Shown here in pieces: positions 1 through 11,359 of a DNA stretch of 64,000 nucleotides; positions within the stretch are counted from its first letter, which is position 1, and each line of letters starts with the position of its first letter. The notes under the pieces are model-generated. The model saw only the letters and a list, made by a program, of their open reading frames with translations. It was not told the DNA's origin and made no database searches. Origin of the DNA: Sipunculus nudus (taxonomy: Eukaryota > Annelida > Sipuncula > Golfingiida > Sipunculidae). The DNA is taken from contig CM049306.1 of NCBI GenBank assembly GCA_026874595.1, positions 34,116,019-34,180,018 of the forward strand, in the 5' to 3' direction. A program made the position numbers and the translations under genes.

Positions 1-435
1 GACAAAATGTGACATAGGATTATAACCATTTTTACTGCACGTGTGCTGTTAGTATTACATGTATCGTATACCGTTACAAATCCTATAGAGAAGAATAATA
101 ATATCATTTTGCGGGAAGCTTCTATGGTTTCTATTAATATGAAAAAAAAAAATATTTGTTTGACTAATGAACACGCATGTTATATGATCAGCAGTATATA
201 AGTTATTTAAATCACCCGGTTTTTTTGTGCATAACAATTCTTAACCTGAATCTTACATAGTTGTGTTTTCGGAATTTCATATTTCAATAAAATAATGATG
301 GTGGATTCGAATATTTGTGTCCGTCATGTGCTTTACTCTTATCTCAGAAACTTTAACCAGATTGTACATAATTGTATAACCAATGTAATTAGGAAACCTG
401 TATCGCTACTTTAACATTGTCCTTCATTCATGAAA

Positions 436-510
436 TCAGGGGCGTGGTGGCGTAATGGTTAGGGCGACGGACGTTTTGCCGCAAGGTTGTGGGTTCGCAT
501 CCCGTCCTGA
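436..510 (+). mobile_element. tRNA-derived SINE head
   Basis: This stretch has an internal Pol III promoter layout. An A-box-like TGGCGTAATGGTTAGG lies at 448-463 and a B-box-like GGTTCGCATCC at 492-502, with the roughly 30-45 bp spacing of a tRNA. The 3' part (CCCGTCCTGAC) does not pair with the 5' part as a functional acceptor stem would, so this is read as the head of a tRNA-derived SINE. The body probably continues into the following few hundred bases, but no poly(A) end is clear. Confidence 0.6.
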
Positions 511-2305
511 CAGCGTTCTGTGATAACCCTTTCATATAACCCTTCAACAGTCTTAACCATTGGGATGGGCTCTCTCCATCGTTTAATGGTCAAAGTCGGT
601 AATTAAATGTCGACCGAATGACCTTCCCCCACTTGTTATGGATGCTTCTGTTGTATGCTTCCAAGGTGGGCCAGAAAAAACTAAAACAATTAACAGGCCT
701 GAAAGACCAGGATGGCAGAGTGTAACATCAGTCAGTGATATCACATTCATCTTTACATTAAGACCAGCTAAGCTAGTGCACTTATAAGGTCGTTTAAGGA
801 ATCTTTTTTTTTTTACTCGTAAGTGAGGACTATGCCTTCTGAACATCTTGTAACAAATCTTTATTTATTCCTTCGAACCCTGTCTAATCCCAATAGTCTT
901 GTCGTTTACCTGATTTTTAAACCCGAAACAAAATGCAACAGAACTTGTGTTTGTTGTAAAAAAAAGTCCAAAAAAGTCCTATTGGAGAAAGTCATTTAAT
1001 GTGATGATTTAAATTGACTAATTGACTAGTTTTACTTTTTTATCTGTAATTTGTCATATAATGCTGTTATTGGTCATATTCACATCTTAGTCGGATTCAA
1101 TAGACAGGGATTGGAAAACAGCAATTGATCACATTTTAAATGCTTAATATTCCCTGATGTCGATAACCCTATATCCTCATGATACATACCGTGGTATAAA
1201 ATATCCCCTGCTTCTATTTCTATATGATTTATCTTATGTGTGATGTTTCCTTGTATTGTCTCAAAGGCATGGTCATATGTATTGCAGGCCCACTTTCAGA
1301 CAATGGAACATGTTGTTCTCAAGATATTTCCAACCCCTTGGGCAAGTAGGCAAGAGTTGTCGAGTCTGCCATAACAATATACATAGAATCGTTATTATTG
1401 GTAAATTTAGATAAGATAAGTAAAACTAGTTAATTAGTTAATTTAAATCTTCGATTCATCAAACAGGCAATGAAGAGATCCTTCAAATGAGTGGACCAAA
1501 ATTACCTTGACAATGCGCAGATAAATAAAGTAAATCTGAAAGGTTAATTAGCCAATTTATAACATCAAATTAAATTAATTTCCGCCAATGGGAGTTATTT
1601 TTAGACTTTTGATATGTTATTCACCGGAAGTTTCTGAGTAAAATACAGTTGGTTTCATTTATGTTGCAAATTGTTCAGGGTTCAGCCCTACTTTTACTAT
1701 ACTACAAGTAATTTAGAAAAATAGTATCTTATTTCTTAGAATAGCGTGGGCGTTATCTGTGGTGACTTTCATTAAGCTTTATGAATCATGAACGGCACAT
1801 GTATCTTTGTGTGCGATGGGCCTTAATTATATGACGCTAAATATCTTTCTGTGATTATTATTTCTTGCATTAAACCTAATAACGTTGAGTTATGCGCCAT
1901 GTATCCATTAATTATATCCTCTCATCAAAACGCGTCGTCTTAGAATCTTAGATATAAATTCCGGCTTTAAAGCCCTAAAACATAAGATGTGTCCAGATGC
2001 GCAAACAGGAAACCAGATGAGAAGCTAGATCATCCAATATCTCAAAATCCTGTCAGAATTGTACTGATAGAAATTATAAGGTGAATGATTATTTGGATTA
2101 AATGCTTAATTATTTACAGTTAATAACGATCGTATCTCGGCAGGCAAAACATACATTCATTGTAATTAATCCCTACTCGGCCAGGAATTACATTAACATA
2201 ATTTACCTAGTCGCAAATGAGTAGTTAGTTGGAAGCAGATAACCTGGCATTAATCTTGTTGATAGTACAAAAGTTTGTATCGGTTAATTTCTATTTTCCA
2301 AACAT
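511..2305. other. Non-coding stretch, possible SINE body then no feature
   Basis: The first 100-350 bases may be the body of the SINE whose head lies at 436-510. After that I see AT-rich sequence with no convincing exon, RNA gene or element boundary. The longest open frames are under 90 codons and match no family I recognise. Confidence 0.5.
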
Positions 2306-2314
2306 TCTCTCTCT

Positions 2315-2354
<40 letters not shown>
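2306..2354. repeat. (CT)n microsatellite
   Basis: A simple dinucleotide CT array of about 48 bases, interrupted by two CCCT units near its start. Confidence 0.95.
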
Positions 2355-2357
<3 letters not shown>

Positions 2358-4701
2358 GTGGTACTTGACGGTTACCGCGGTGTCAGGATGATGTAATTTT
2401 TAGTTTAATTGGCATTAAGTCCTCCTCTCATCTACTGTTTGTTTTGCCGGGCCGTCCTTCGGAAAATCAGATCTCGCCGGCCGATAGGTCCTCTCACACC
2501 TATCGATTTTTTTTCTGCAGATAACCAGAGTTTTCCTTTCTTTTTTTTTTAATTCTTTTTTTCTTTTCAAAAGTTGTTATTGGGGCCAGGAATATTAAAA
2601 AAAGAATAAAAGGTAGTTTGCACATCAACCGATTAGTTCAGTTCTGTCAGATGATAATTGGCTGGAACAGCTTTGACATTGTCAATGATCACAACTTCCG
2701 ATCCTTCCGGTTTTCCGGCCGGGCTAAAATAGGTCGACAAATATCGGTATATGAGAGGACGGCGTAAAGCTTAACGTGCTCAACTGTTGTCACTTTTTAA
2801 GGTCTCGACACAGCCTGATGAGGATGTAAAGAAGCATTGTTTCTTATTTTCCTTCACATTTTACTAACTACTGCTCTTGTTCCACTTGGCGCTGACGCCT
2901 ATACTTAAAACCTATTGTTATTGTTTTCATAAGCAGTATATGTTGAATCTAATGTTGTGTATCAAGAGTAATTGTTTTGTGGACTCTTAATTTAAATTTA
3001 ATTAATGACCCCTGCTACCCTTTATTATTAAAAAAAGCACGTCTTCCAAGACCATGGAAGTCAGAGTAAACAATAATATAAGACAGACATCCTCTGTGCA
3101 TAATAATGGTACATAAAACCTGACTGGAGATGAATGACTTCCGAAGAGTGTAAACTTTATATTTAGAAAAAAAATTATTATACTCAACTATTCATTGACA
3201 GAGCTAAAAGATATGTTTTGGTTAAAAATCTTTAAAGAATTAGGTTAAATACATGTTCACCTTAGTGACTGGTCAATAATATATTATTTGAGACGAGAAA
3301 TTAAGCAAATAAAACGATAGTTGTATCACATTCTGAAAGGTGCAGTAATTTAAGAAAGGTTTAAAACAAATGGTATACTCTTCAAGCAGCGACTATCATT
3401 TCCTTGCATGTTAGATGTATATAAATCCCTAAGTATATGTGACAGGTGGTTTCTCAGACAACCGTAAATAATATATAATGGGGTATACTTGATACTTCTG
3501 CAAAGAAATACTTACACCAAAGGCACTTCGATCCGTTCGCCACCAGCTGCAATGCAGGGTTCAGTTATAATAAAACCCTTCTGCTTATTTGACTACCAAG
3601 GCAATATGTGGATATGGTGCAAAGTAAGGATAATCGGAATTTTGTGACACTTATCTTGATAAATCAGTATATAAATACAACCAAAGTGTTGGTTTAAATT
3701 CATGAAAGTACTAATGTTATAGATTTATGATTTGCCGGTTGATGGATGGTTTATGGTCCTTCACGTTTGATTTTCTGGCTTGATTCTGAGGTCATTAATC
3801 ATGATATATCATCAATTACTCATATTGAGAACAGTGGGTGCATTTGTGTGATTTTGTCTGAGTGGTCGTGGCCACAAGAAGCAGAGGTTGTTCCTGGTTG
3901 AAAAAGTGCACAAGTATACGACGCGGATTACTCCTATAATACATTAGATTTAACCTTTTTGAGACGCACCAACTGCTTATTGGAAAACTTGATATTTTTA
4001 GGGAAGCCAAGATTGTTTTTTTTTCTGGTAAAATGCTAGGTTTAGAATATTTTAAAAGAATGCTATACTAACAACTGATCTAGACTGTAGAAGGGGTATT
4101 ATTCTTCTCCGAAATTAGAATCACCTCGTAATTGCATGTATGGTGCATATAAATCTTCGTGTAGATGTTACAGATTTTTATTGAAGGACTCGTGAATAAT
4201 ATATGCCATGCCTTACCTGACTTTGTTGGCAATGAGGCCGAAGACGAGGAAATCCGCCTGCTACCGGTGCCCATTGGGATTCAATTACAATATCTTGAGC
4301 GCCCCGTTTATTTACTTTAACCTAAGCAAAACGAATGATACAATGACAGTGATGGTATTCGAGAATGTATTGAGTTTGCTTTCGATTAACAACTATGTTT
4401 GTTATTGCTGGCGAGACACAAGAAAACATGCGAATTCACAATATACAGATCTATGTATATACACACTTTATGACACAAACGCAGTTTAATTCTTAAAAAC
4501 AGCGTGCATGTGAGAGTAGATAAAATTATCGATGTCTGTGACATAGATGTGAAGGGTAAAATACATAATTATTTTATTTATATATTGTTTAAAGGTAAAT
4601 ATATAGCTAAACAAGCTTTTCCTAAATGTATTCTTTAGTTCTATCAAAAAGGACAAAAAGGAGACAATTTCAGGACAAACTAGAATTCCGCATTTTCATA
4701 A
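2355..4701. other. Non-coding stretch with no feature recognised
   Basis: AT-rich sequence. A 93-codon open frame at 4208-4489 has no recognisable domain and lacks coding character. I see nothing else supportable. Confidence 0.5.
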
Positions 4702-4972
4702 ATGCAAGCCTCCGCCATGTGTTTGCATTAACTTTTTGCGGTCCATATTCCCAGGTACACTCGTACATAAGCTGCACTACATTTTTAAGTATTCCTTGAT
4801 GTCATTCCTGAATCCGGGTCATGCTACGAATCCTTTGCCAATTCACGAAAAGCCTGAAAATTATCATGAGATTTCTTGAATGATTGCGCGAGTTATATCA
4901 TTGAAAACAAAACATATACACAGATATAAAAACACAGATACAAACGGTGAAGAACTGTGCTACCAGGCGGGC
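4702..4972 (+). mobile_element. Dispersed repeat family R3, copy 1
   Basis: Begins with GCAAGCCTCCGCCATG and ends near ACCAGGCGGG. In the middle is a conserved block, TATTCCTTGATG...TTCCTGAATCCGGGTCATG, shared with copies at 19076-19310 and 46302-46570 in the same orientation. The order is conserved: CCATATTCC start, CTTGAT-GTTCCTGAATCC core, an AAA/ACACA-rich tract, then a GGCGG-type end. This resembles the 3' tails of RTE-like non-LTR elements common in marine invertebrates, but there is no coding sequence, so the class is an inference. The copy directly abuts R1 copy 1. Confidence 0.6.
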
Positions 4973-4975
4973 TTA

Positions 4976-5330
4976 TTAAAGGGGATCCAATGACCTATCT
5001 GACTTAATAAACTAAAGGTAATCTATTGGAGATATAAAATAGGAGGGAAAACACGGATATCACCGCACACAGGGGCCCGCCAAATTATTCAAAATAAAAA
5101 GAAGGGCATATGGCGGCAAGTCAAATGGCGTTTTGCAACAAGTGACCACCTTAGGTTACATGTTTTTCCCGTTTGCCAACAAAACTGTGTTTACAACCAC
5201 GTTGTTGAAAAACAAGTTCATTATCCTTCACGGAGGCTTTATAAGAACTTTTCATACGCAGAATATCCCCTAGTTCATTTATATTTACACAGGAGAAGCC
5301 AGATATCACATATTTCTTTTTCACTCTCTC
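4976..5330 (+). mobile_element. TTAA-ended MITE family R1, copy 1 (diverged)
   Basis: Starts with TTAAAGGGGATCC, the family's TTAAAGGGGCCC terminus with substitutions. It follows the family order: ACCTATCTGACTT, ACTAAAGGTAATC, GGCAAGTC, GTTTTGCAACAAGTGACC, CACCTTAGGTTA, TGTGTTTACAA, AACAAGTTCAT and a TATAAGAACTTTTCA block near 5230-5260. Better copies lie at 21362-21812 and 29462-29939. The right terminus is eroded, so the end coordinate is approximate. Confidence 0.75.
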
Positions 5331-6551
5331 AACCTATTGGTATAAATACAGCCGTTAATACGCTTGTCATGCAGCGGTATAACCTGTAGTCAGCTCAAGT
5401 ATCCTATTTTATTTTAACCACTGTTTTGAATGGCAAGGATAACCGTTGATTGAGGAAGGTAAGGTTATAACGTTCGTAGCATATCCGTAGATTTAGTCAG
5501 TAGTAAGAATTTTGTGATCAATTAAACAAAAATCATCACTTTCAGCTATACGTTGGGTGTCAGCGAAAAAAGAGCTTTGACCCCTAGTTTCTGTGGTTAG
5601 CGAACATACATATAGTAAAGTATATGTAGATATAGAGTAAAATACAAAAATAAAGTGAAAAACAAGCCTCTACTACTAAAATAACAAAACGCAATAATAT
5701 GTAATGTCAAAATTATACAAGGTGATTATCGATTCAAGCAATAACGACGACCATGCGTAATATTAGACTCTATCACTGCAAAAAGTGGGGGTGAGTTACC
5801 GTTTCAAAGTAGATGCGAAATGTCTCACTTTATAATATGTTTTAGATAGAGACATGTTTAAAACGTGGTACGGCACTTAATTTTGTTTAGTCGTGAGACG
5901 CTTCAACATGTTTGACACACGTTTTTAACACGTTTCGCTCCATATTCAAAATAGATGAAGCTGCATACAGAATGGAAGGTTCATTACCGCTGTTCACTCC
6001 AAACACCTCTATTATCACTCAGTCATAACCATTGAATTGATTGATAATGCATGTAATGATGAATACGTGCATGGCAAACATTTAAAAAAAAATACATGTA
6101 TATCATTGTTTTTGCTGCTTGTAACTAAGTAAGTCAACTAAGCTTTAGCGATGACCCTGCATGCGTCCGTCGTCCGTCCGTCTGCCTGCCGGCGCGTTTG
6201 GTTACTGTTTGACCTACAGATTTTAAATTCCACATAGTACATACAGTTACAGTCTCTTCCATTGCCCTGTACAAGTGTTTTTTTGTGCTGATTTTTGGTA
6301 AGGCAAATGCCCAATATTTGTTCACCAGTAGTAGGAAGAGGAACATGCATGTATTATTGATGTGGAAAACATTGATTTACATGATGTGATTTTCCAGCAA
6401 ACAAGTTAAAACATGATTAGCGAAGAAAGCCTAGACTTGGCGACATTTTTTCATAAACCCATAAAATGGACATGGCAGACACTGAGAGAACTGTACATGA
6501 TGACGTCATAATAGAATACTTGCATAAGAGGCACCCATAAGAACAGGACCC
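5331..6551. other. Non-coding stretch
   Basis: No gene recognised. The segment 5845-5942 carries several AAACACGTTT / AACATGTTT-like words resembling the palindrome cluster at 7961-8234. A short CCGT-rich run lies at 6163-6190. The two overlapping antisense open frames here (70 codons each) show no domain. Confidence 0.45.
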
Positions 6552-6850
6552 ATGGCAGGGGCATATCCAAGATTTTTGGAAGGTTGGGTTCCTACTTACA
6601 GTGAGGGACTAAAACCCTTCCAGAGATCAACAACTCCCAGAAGAGGGGAATTACACTTGGAGACTTGTGAGAAAAAAAATATGCATTTTAGTCTTTCCAT
6701 ATTTTGGTCAAAAGTACAAAGCATCTCTACTTGAGCACAGGTAGGCTACTTTAAAATTTTAATGTACAATAATAAGTACATGATTTTTCAATGCACTTGA
6801 GTACAAGTACAATGGTCTGTACTTAAGTACAAGTATCTTTCCTTGTTCAA
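6552..6850 (+). mobile_element. Possible hAT-type inverted-repeat element remnant
   Basis: The sequence GCAGGGGCATATCCAAGA at about 6555-6575 resembles the CAGGGGCGTATCCAG-type terminal repeats of hAT non-autonomous elements. From 6700 to 6835 there are several copies of an AGTAC/ACTTGAGTACAAGTA-like word, which also recurs at 61155-61265. I could not find the opposite terminal repeat or a target duplication, so this is a tentative remnant call. Confidence 0.3.
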
Positions 6851-7960
6851 AAAAGATAAACAACTTATTCTGAGTATTTATTTGTATAAGTTATACCTAT
6901 ATTATATACACAGCCATATGTCTGTAATCTGAACTATTGATTTGTATTGATATATTGTAAATAATTTAGAGTTTGCATTAAAGTTTAATTGATTGACTTT
7001 AATAGCCTCATGAAACCACCTTTAGACTTTATTTGCATTCCTTTGATGCCATAGGAATTGTAAAAACCTTCTCTGTATTTAACATAAATTTCTAGCTCAT
7101 TCAATATACTGAAAAGACAACTTAAATTCTGGCAAAATTTTCTCAAACCATATACAAAACAGTGGTAAAGTAATTATTATTTTCATGCCATTATGATTTT
7201 TAACCCCTTCATGTGACGAAAGACAGGTAGTTTCTTCCAATTTACTGTACCACGATACCATTCTGCAGATCTGCTCATTTCTGTATAAAGGTATATTTTG
7301 TTCATATGTTATTGGTATATATTATAAGATGAACAGATTTAAATTCTTACCTGTTATAATTAATATATATTACCACCTTTCATAATAAAATTTCAGTGTT
7401 TTTTTCTCTATCATGATTCTAAATACCGAAAAGTAAAATTTTAAATTTTCATTCTATAAATTTTTGAAAAAAAAAATAAAATTTCAGTCTCTGGGTAGAT
7501 GGAATCAAGATAGAGAGAAAAAAAAAACGAAACACTTTTGAGATATTGTCATGTAGTTTAATATTAGTTAATTAAAAAGTGGATGACTGTTACTGGGGGG
7601 GGGGGCTTAAAATAGTGTTTCTTTTAAATTTTAACCTTTTTTAATGTTTCAAATCAAGTGAAAAGGAACGAAAAATAAAAAAAAATATGTATACTTTTTG
7701 TATAATTTATGTATATAAAAATATGTATATAAATATGTATATTTTTTAATAATGTTTGATACTGAAATTCAAAGTTTCAGATCTCAATAAATCACAACCT
7801 CGTAACTTCGAATTGTTCCTTATGTGTGTCATCGCACAAGTAGTACACTCCTAGAACAAGTTCTAGAGAAATTCAAGAAACATTTAATCCAAATTTCAAC
7901 AAGTAATGTTTCTCATTGTGTTCAGTTAAAACTGAATACAAACCAACTTGTATAGAGGTA
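6851..7960. other. AT-rich non-coding stretch with homopolymer runs
   Basis: Very AT-rich, with a G9-10 run near 7597-7606 and TATGTATA-type runs near 7687-7745. No gene or element boundary seen. Confidence 0.5.
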
Positions 7961-8234
7961 AAACATGTTTTACCATTTAAAATGTGGTTAAAAAATGGAA
8001 CAAAACGGCGTTTCAATATATAAAGAAGTTTCAATTTGAAACAGGTTTAGTAGTATTTGAAACGTGTTTAGTGGTGTTTTGATGGAAAACATGTTTCAAT
8101 ACTCAACATATAAAAATAAACGCGTTTCAAATAAAAATACCGTTTGACAGGAAAAAGCTGTGAAACGCGTGTTATAGCAAAACATGTTTAAGTTGAATTT
8201 GAAATATTTTTACAGCTATTTGAAACACATTTCA
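7961..8234. repeat. Cluster of AAAC-RYG-TTT palindromic words
   Basis: At least eight near-palindromic words of the form AAACATGTTT, AAACGCGTTT or GAAACGTGTTT fall within 275 bases. Examples start at about 7961, 8002, 8038, 8059, 8086, 8118, 8162, 8179 and 8222. Spacing is irregular (about 17-60 bases), so this is not a clean tandem array. It lies 0.9-1.2 kb upstream of the receptor start codon. It could be a decayed satellite or a clustered binding site; the sequence alone does not decide. Confidence 0.55.
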
Positions 8235-8931
8235 CAGTGAAATATATTTAAAATATTGTGAGGTTTTTTTAAAAAAAAAAAACGGGATAAACAGGCGATT
8301 CAATCAGCTTTTAGAGTGTATCGTCGTTCACAGGCGCCGATTTGTCATGGAAGCAACGACATGTGTACATAAATTCCTCATCCAGTTGATCATACGAAAT
8401 TACATTATCTCATCCAAGTAAAATTATGCCAACAGGAAAAATATAAAGTAGATTCAGGTTTATGATTAAATAAGACTTGAGTGTTGGACAGTATTTTTGC
8501 TATATTTGTCAGCAGTCATTGTGTACCATCGGTTCGACGATATGGCGCCTGAAAAAAACTACGATCTGGTTTCTTTCAGTGTTGTACAAATACTTTAGTA
8601 TTTAATTGGCTTTACCTTGTGGCCGTAATCTAAGGAGCTTTATCTTTGTTTGTACATCGACCTAAGATGAAATAAATTGGTTGCCGGGTCAAATTCTGAT
8701 TTTAGTTAAGACTACATGAATCGTTTTATTAGGTATTTCAAGATTACTGCATTGTTGCTACCATGCCGTTCCTCTCAAAGTGTATGGATAAATACATCCT
8801 AACCCAAACGTGTATCGACACCAGTGATAGCTGGCTCAATACCACCATGACGAAAGTTGGAAATTTTCCATAGATAATTCGTTTCATAATCAAACTGATC
8901 ACCAAGATCACCATTACACGCGGCCTTCTTT

Positions 8932-9122
8932 CATATAATACGCTTAGCAGGATGAGACCGCACCCGCCCAGCAGTCAATAAAAGCAGCGCCTCCATTGGC
9001 TACGCACTGCCGTAGCTTGCTCAGTGGCTGCTTGCCTCAGCAGAACTGCTGCTCATTTAATAAATGTTGGTACAGCTTGGCTGCTCTGGAGTTGCCACCG
9101 TAGGAGGAGGAAAGCTAGCATC
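8932..9122 (+). promoter_or_regulatory. Putative core promoter and 5' leader of the tyramine receptor gene
   Basis: The sequence becomes less AT-rich just before the gene. CATATAATA (8932-8940) and AATAAAAG (8977-8984) are TATA-like. A GC box (CCCGCCC) lies between them at about 8963-8969, and an ATTGG (inverted CCAAT) lies at 8995-8999. TCAGT at 9021-9025 resembles an arthropod-type initiator. The transcription start cannot be fixed from sequence. The leader is free of in-frame ATGs between the TAA at 8979-8981 and the ATG at 9123. Confidence 0.35.
8952..8981 (+). promoter_or_regulatory. Upstream ORF 1 (nine codons), only if the transcript starts far enough upstream
   Basis: ATG at 8952 with A at -3, ending at TAA 8979-8981. 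It is in frame with the receptor and its stop closes the reading frame upstream. It is relevant only if the mRNA starts before 8952. Confidence 0.3.
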
Positions 9123-9189
9123 ATGGCAGAAGCCTTACTCTGGTACAGGAGTGAATATAACAATGCCACCCGGTCTTTTCATTATGTAA
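9064..9189 (+). promoter_or_regulatory. Upstream ORF 2 overlapping the receptor start
   Basis: ATG at 9064 opens a 41-codon frame ending in TAA at 9187-9189. It runs out of frame across the receptor start codon at 9123. Its context is weak (T at -3 and T at +4), while the receptor ATG has A at -3 and G at +4. Leaky scanning past it to the receptor start is therefore plausible. Whether it is translated is unknown. Confidence 0.35.
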
Positions 9190-10379
9190 CAAACGCTTCC
9201 GCTGAAAATGGAACTAGCGACTTCAGCATGCGACCTAAGGATGTCACGCTGGCTATTTCAGTTGGGGAAGCTGTTGTTTTCTTTGTGGGGACACTTATTT
9301 GCATCACGATGACGTTTGTTGGCAATATACTTGTCATACTATCAGTCTTTACCTATAGACCACTTCGGAATGTGCAGAACTTTTTTATTGTGTCACTGGC
9401 TGTGGCAGATCTGGCGGTAGCTGTTCTAGTCATGCCGTTTAATGTCGTGAACTATGCGATTGGACACTGGGTTTTCGGTGTTGTTTTTTGTGATATGTGG
9501 CTTACATGTGATATACTAATATGTACCGCATCTATACTCAATTTGTGCGCCATCGCGCTGGATAGGTACTGGGCTATTCACGACCCAATTAACTATGCAA
9601 ACAAAAGGACCCTCAAGCGCGTGTTGCTGTCTATACTTATTGTTTGGGGTGCCAGCGGTTTAATATCTATTCCCCCTCTCGTCGGCTGGAATAACGCCTC
9701 TGGCCATCTCTTAAACGAGAGGACATTACAGTGTGAACTGACAGACGAACAGGGATTTGTTATATATTCCGCCTCCGGTTCATTCTTTGTTCCTTTATTT
9801 ATAATGGCTTTCGTTTACATAAAAATCTTCATAGCCACTAAAAGACGATTAAGAGAGCGGGCAAAGTCAGCCAGCGCCGCAAAGCTAGCGTCATCGGTTG
9901 GTAAGGAACCGGTCACCAAGTTCACTTCGGTGGAGTGTAGCTCCTCAGAGACAAAAGATGATAATGCTGACCAAATGTCGACAGTCGACGGGAAATCGGA
10001 CAAGACTGTTAAGATGGAATCCCATCAGAACGGGTCCCCCGGCAAATCAGCTCAACACAATATAAACGGAGGAAGCCAATTAAACAGATTTCTAGAGGAA
10101 AAACAAAGGATTTCGCTGTCTAAGGAGCGACGGGCCGCCAGGACGCTAGGAATCATCATGGGCGTGTTTGTGTTATGTTGGCTGCCGTTTTTCCTCATGT
10201 ACGTGATATTTCCATTTTGTCCATCATGTGCCAAGAATACCGATGTGAGGATCGTCAACTTCATCACGTGGCTCGGCTATATCAATTCGGCTATGAATCC
10301 TGTCATTTACACCGTGTTTAACATTGATTTTAGGAAGTCGTTTCGCAGGCTTATCTTCGGTCGCAGGCGTGGCAGATGA
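9123..10379 (+). CDS. TAR1: Type-1 tyramine (octopamine/tyramine) receptor, class A GPCR
   Basis: A plasma-membrane receptor for tyramine and, by family precedent, octopamine. In insects this class usually couples to Gi. The product is 418 residues in one uninterrupted exon. The first ATG in frame is at 9123 with good context; the open frame extends to GTG 9024, but that is not a eukaryotic start. The extracellular N-terminus has glycosylation sequons at N14, N24 and N29. Helices: about 50-76 (N68 in GN-I), 86-109 (D96), 122-144 (amine-binding D130, then DRY 147-149), 166-187, 213-237 (S216, S220, P224), 340-364 (CWLPFF, W353, P355) and 376-399 (NPVIY 392-396). C123 and C204 are placed for the canonical disulfide. 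The DRYWAIHDPINY loop, the ERRAARTLGIIMGVF start of helix 6 and the cysteine pair after helix 6 match arthropod Oct-TyrR/TAR1 better than 5-HT1 or alpha-2 receptors. The third intracellular loop is about 100 residues and the C-tail is short with no cysteine. The ligand is inferred. Confidence 0.93.
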   Translation: MAEALLWYRSEYNNATRSFHYVTNASAENGTSDFSMRPKDVTLAISVGEAVVFFVGTLICITMTFVGNILVILSVFTYRPLRNVQNFFIVSLAVADLAVAVLVMPFNVVNYAIGHWVFGVVFCDMWLTCDILICTASILNLCAIALDRYWAIHDPINYANKRTLKRVLLSILIVWGASGLISIPPLVGWNNASGHLLNERTLQCELTDEQGFVIYSASGSFFVPLFIMAFVYIKIFIATKRRLRERAKSASAAKLASSVGKEPVTKFTSVECSSSETKDDNADQMSTVDGKSDKTVKMESHQNGSPGKSAQHNINGGSQLNRFLEEKQRISLSKERRAARTLGIIMGVFVLCWLPFFLMYVIFPFCPSCAKNTDVRIVNFITWLGYINSAMNPVIYTVFNIDFRKSFRRLIFGRRRGR

Positions 10380-10877
10380 AGAAATTTCAAATAGGCAACT
10401 TACTTTAATATAACTCTGTAATTTTCTTGCTGTCGATACCGGTATTCTTTTCATAATATTTCTGCTTCTGCTCATACATTGACATTTCTATTACAAGTGC
10501 ACATTGGAGATACAAAGAAAACGGATTTTGCCTGAACCGTAGTATATAAGTTAAGACTCCTTCCAGCAAATCCGCTAACGTAATTATCCAGCTGAAATGG
10601 TGCTACTGTTAAGTTGGAAATATTTGATGAAAACTACTAGGAAAAAGGTACGCATTTATTATCTTTTATTTTTATATTAAATTATTATTAAGTGAAGTAA
10701 TGTGTGTTTCAATTTGATCGTTTATAAGCATTGAATTCGATCGGAACCGGGGCACTGACCGGTTTACGATAGCAGCAGAAGCACTTGACGATATGTACAG
10801 GCTATGGCTTGCTTATTTATTTTCAAAAGCATTTTATTTTGATGTAAATGTTTTAAAGTCTTCGTTCACTTTTTCTG

Positions 10878-10883
10878 AATAAA
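10878..10883 (+). terminator. Candidate poly(A) signal of the receptor gene
   Basis: A canonical AATAAA about 500 bases after the receptor stop codon. It implies a 3' UTR of roughly 0.5 kb. A weaker ATTAAA lies near 10677. No transcript evidence is available. Confidence 0.45.
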
Positions 10884-11359
10884 AACAGATGAACACAATA
10901 TCTTGAATTGAGGTTGTTAAATATGTTATAGTCTATTCCTTGAATTTATTGTTATTACGCCAGTGAAATTGATAAAGCTTACGGTAACCATATTCCATTT
11001 GGAAAAATCTTAATTTATATCCTATAAAATATAACATCACATAACATCACTGATGAACTAAGCAAAACAAGTAAATAATATATGCTTCGAATTCAATAAG
11101 AATCCACAATTTACGAAAACATTACATGAATATTTAGTTTGTATGCCTTTAATATTAATTGTATTTTATTCACACAATTGGATTCTCTGCCCTGAATGTC
11201 ATTTACCACCTTGTTAACAGATCAGTTAGCCAATCAGTTCTTCAAACGGACACGAGAATAAAAAAAAAACTTCAAATTAACGCTCACTTAAAACTTTCTT
11301 TATTTTACTGGATTGTACAACTAGTTATATTGACTAATGCGATGCACTCTCCATGGCGC
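10884..11359. other. Non-coding stretch downstream of the receptor
   Basis: AT-rich with no recognisable feature. A 68-codon frame at 11159-11365 has no domain. Confidence 0.5.

Noticed and set aside
9024-9122. A 33-residue N-terminal extension of the receptor
   Set aside because: The extended frame begins with GTG, not ATG. An in-frame TAA lies at 8979-8981 with no ATG in between. The first usable start is 9123.
9815-10475. Antisense open frames over the receptor gene
   Set aside because: They are shadows of the strongly supported sense coding region and have no domains of their own.
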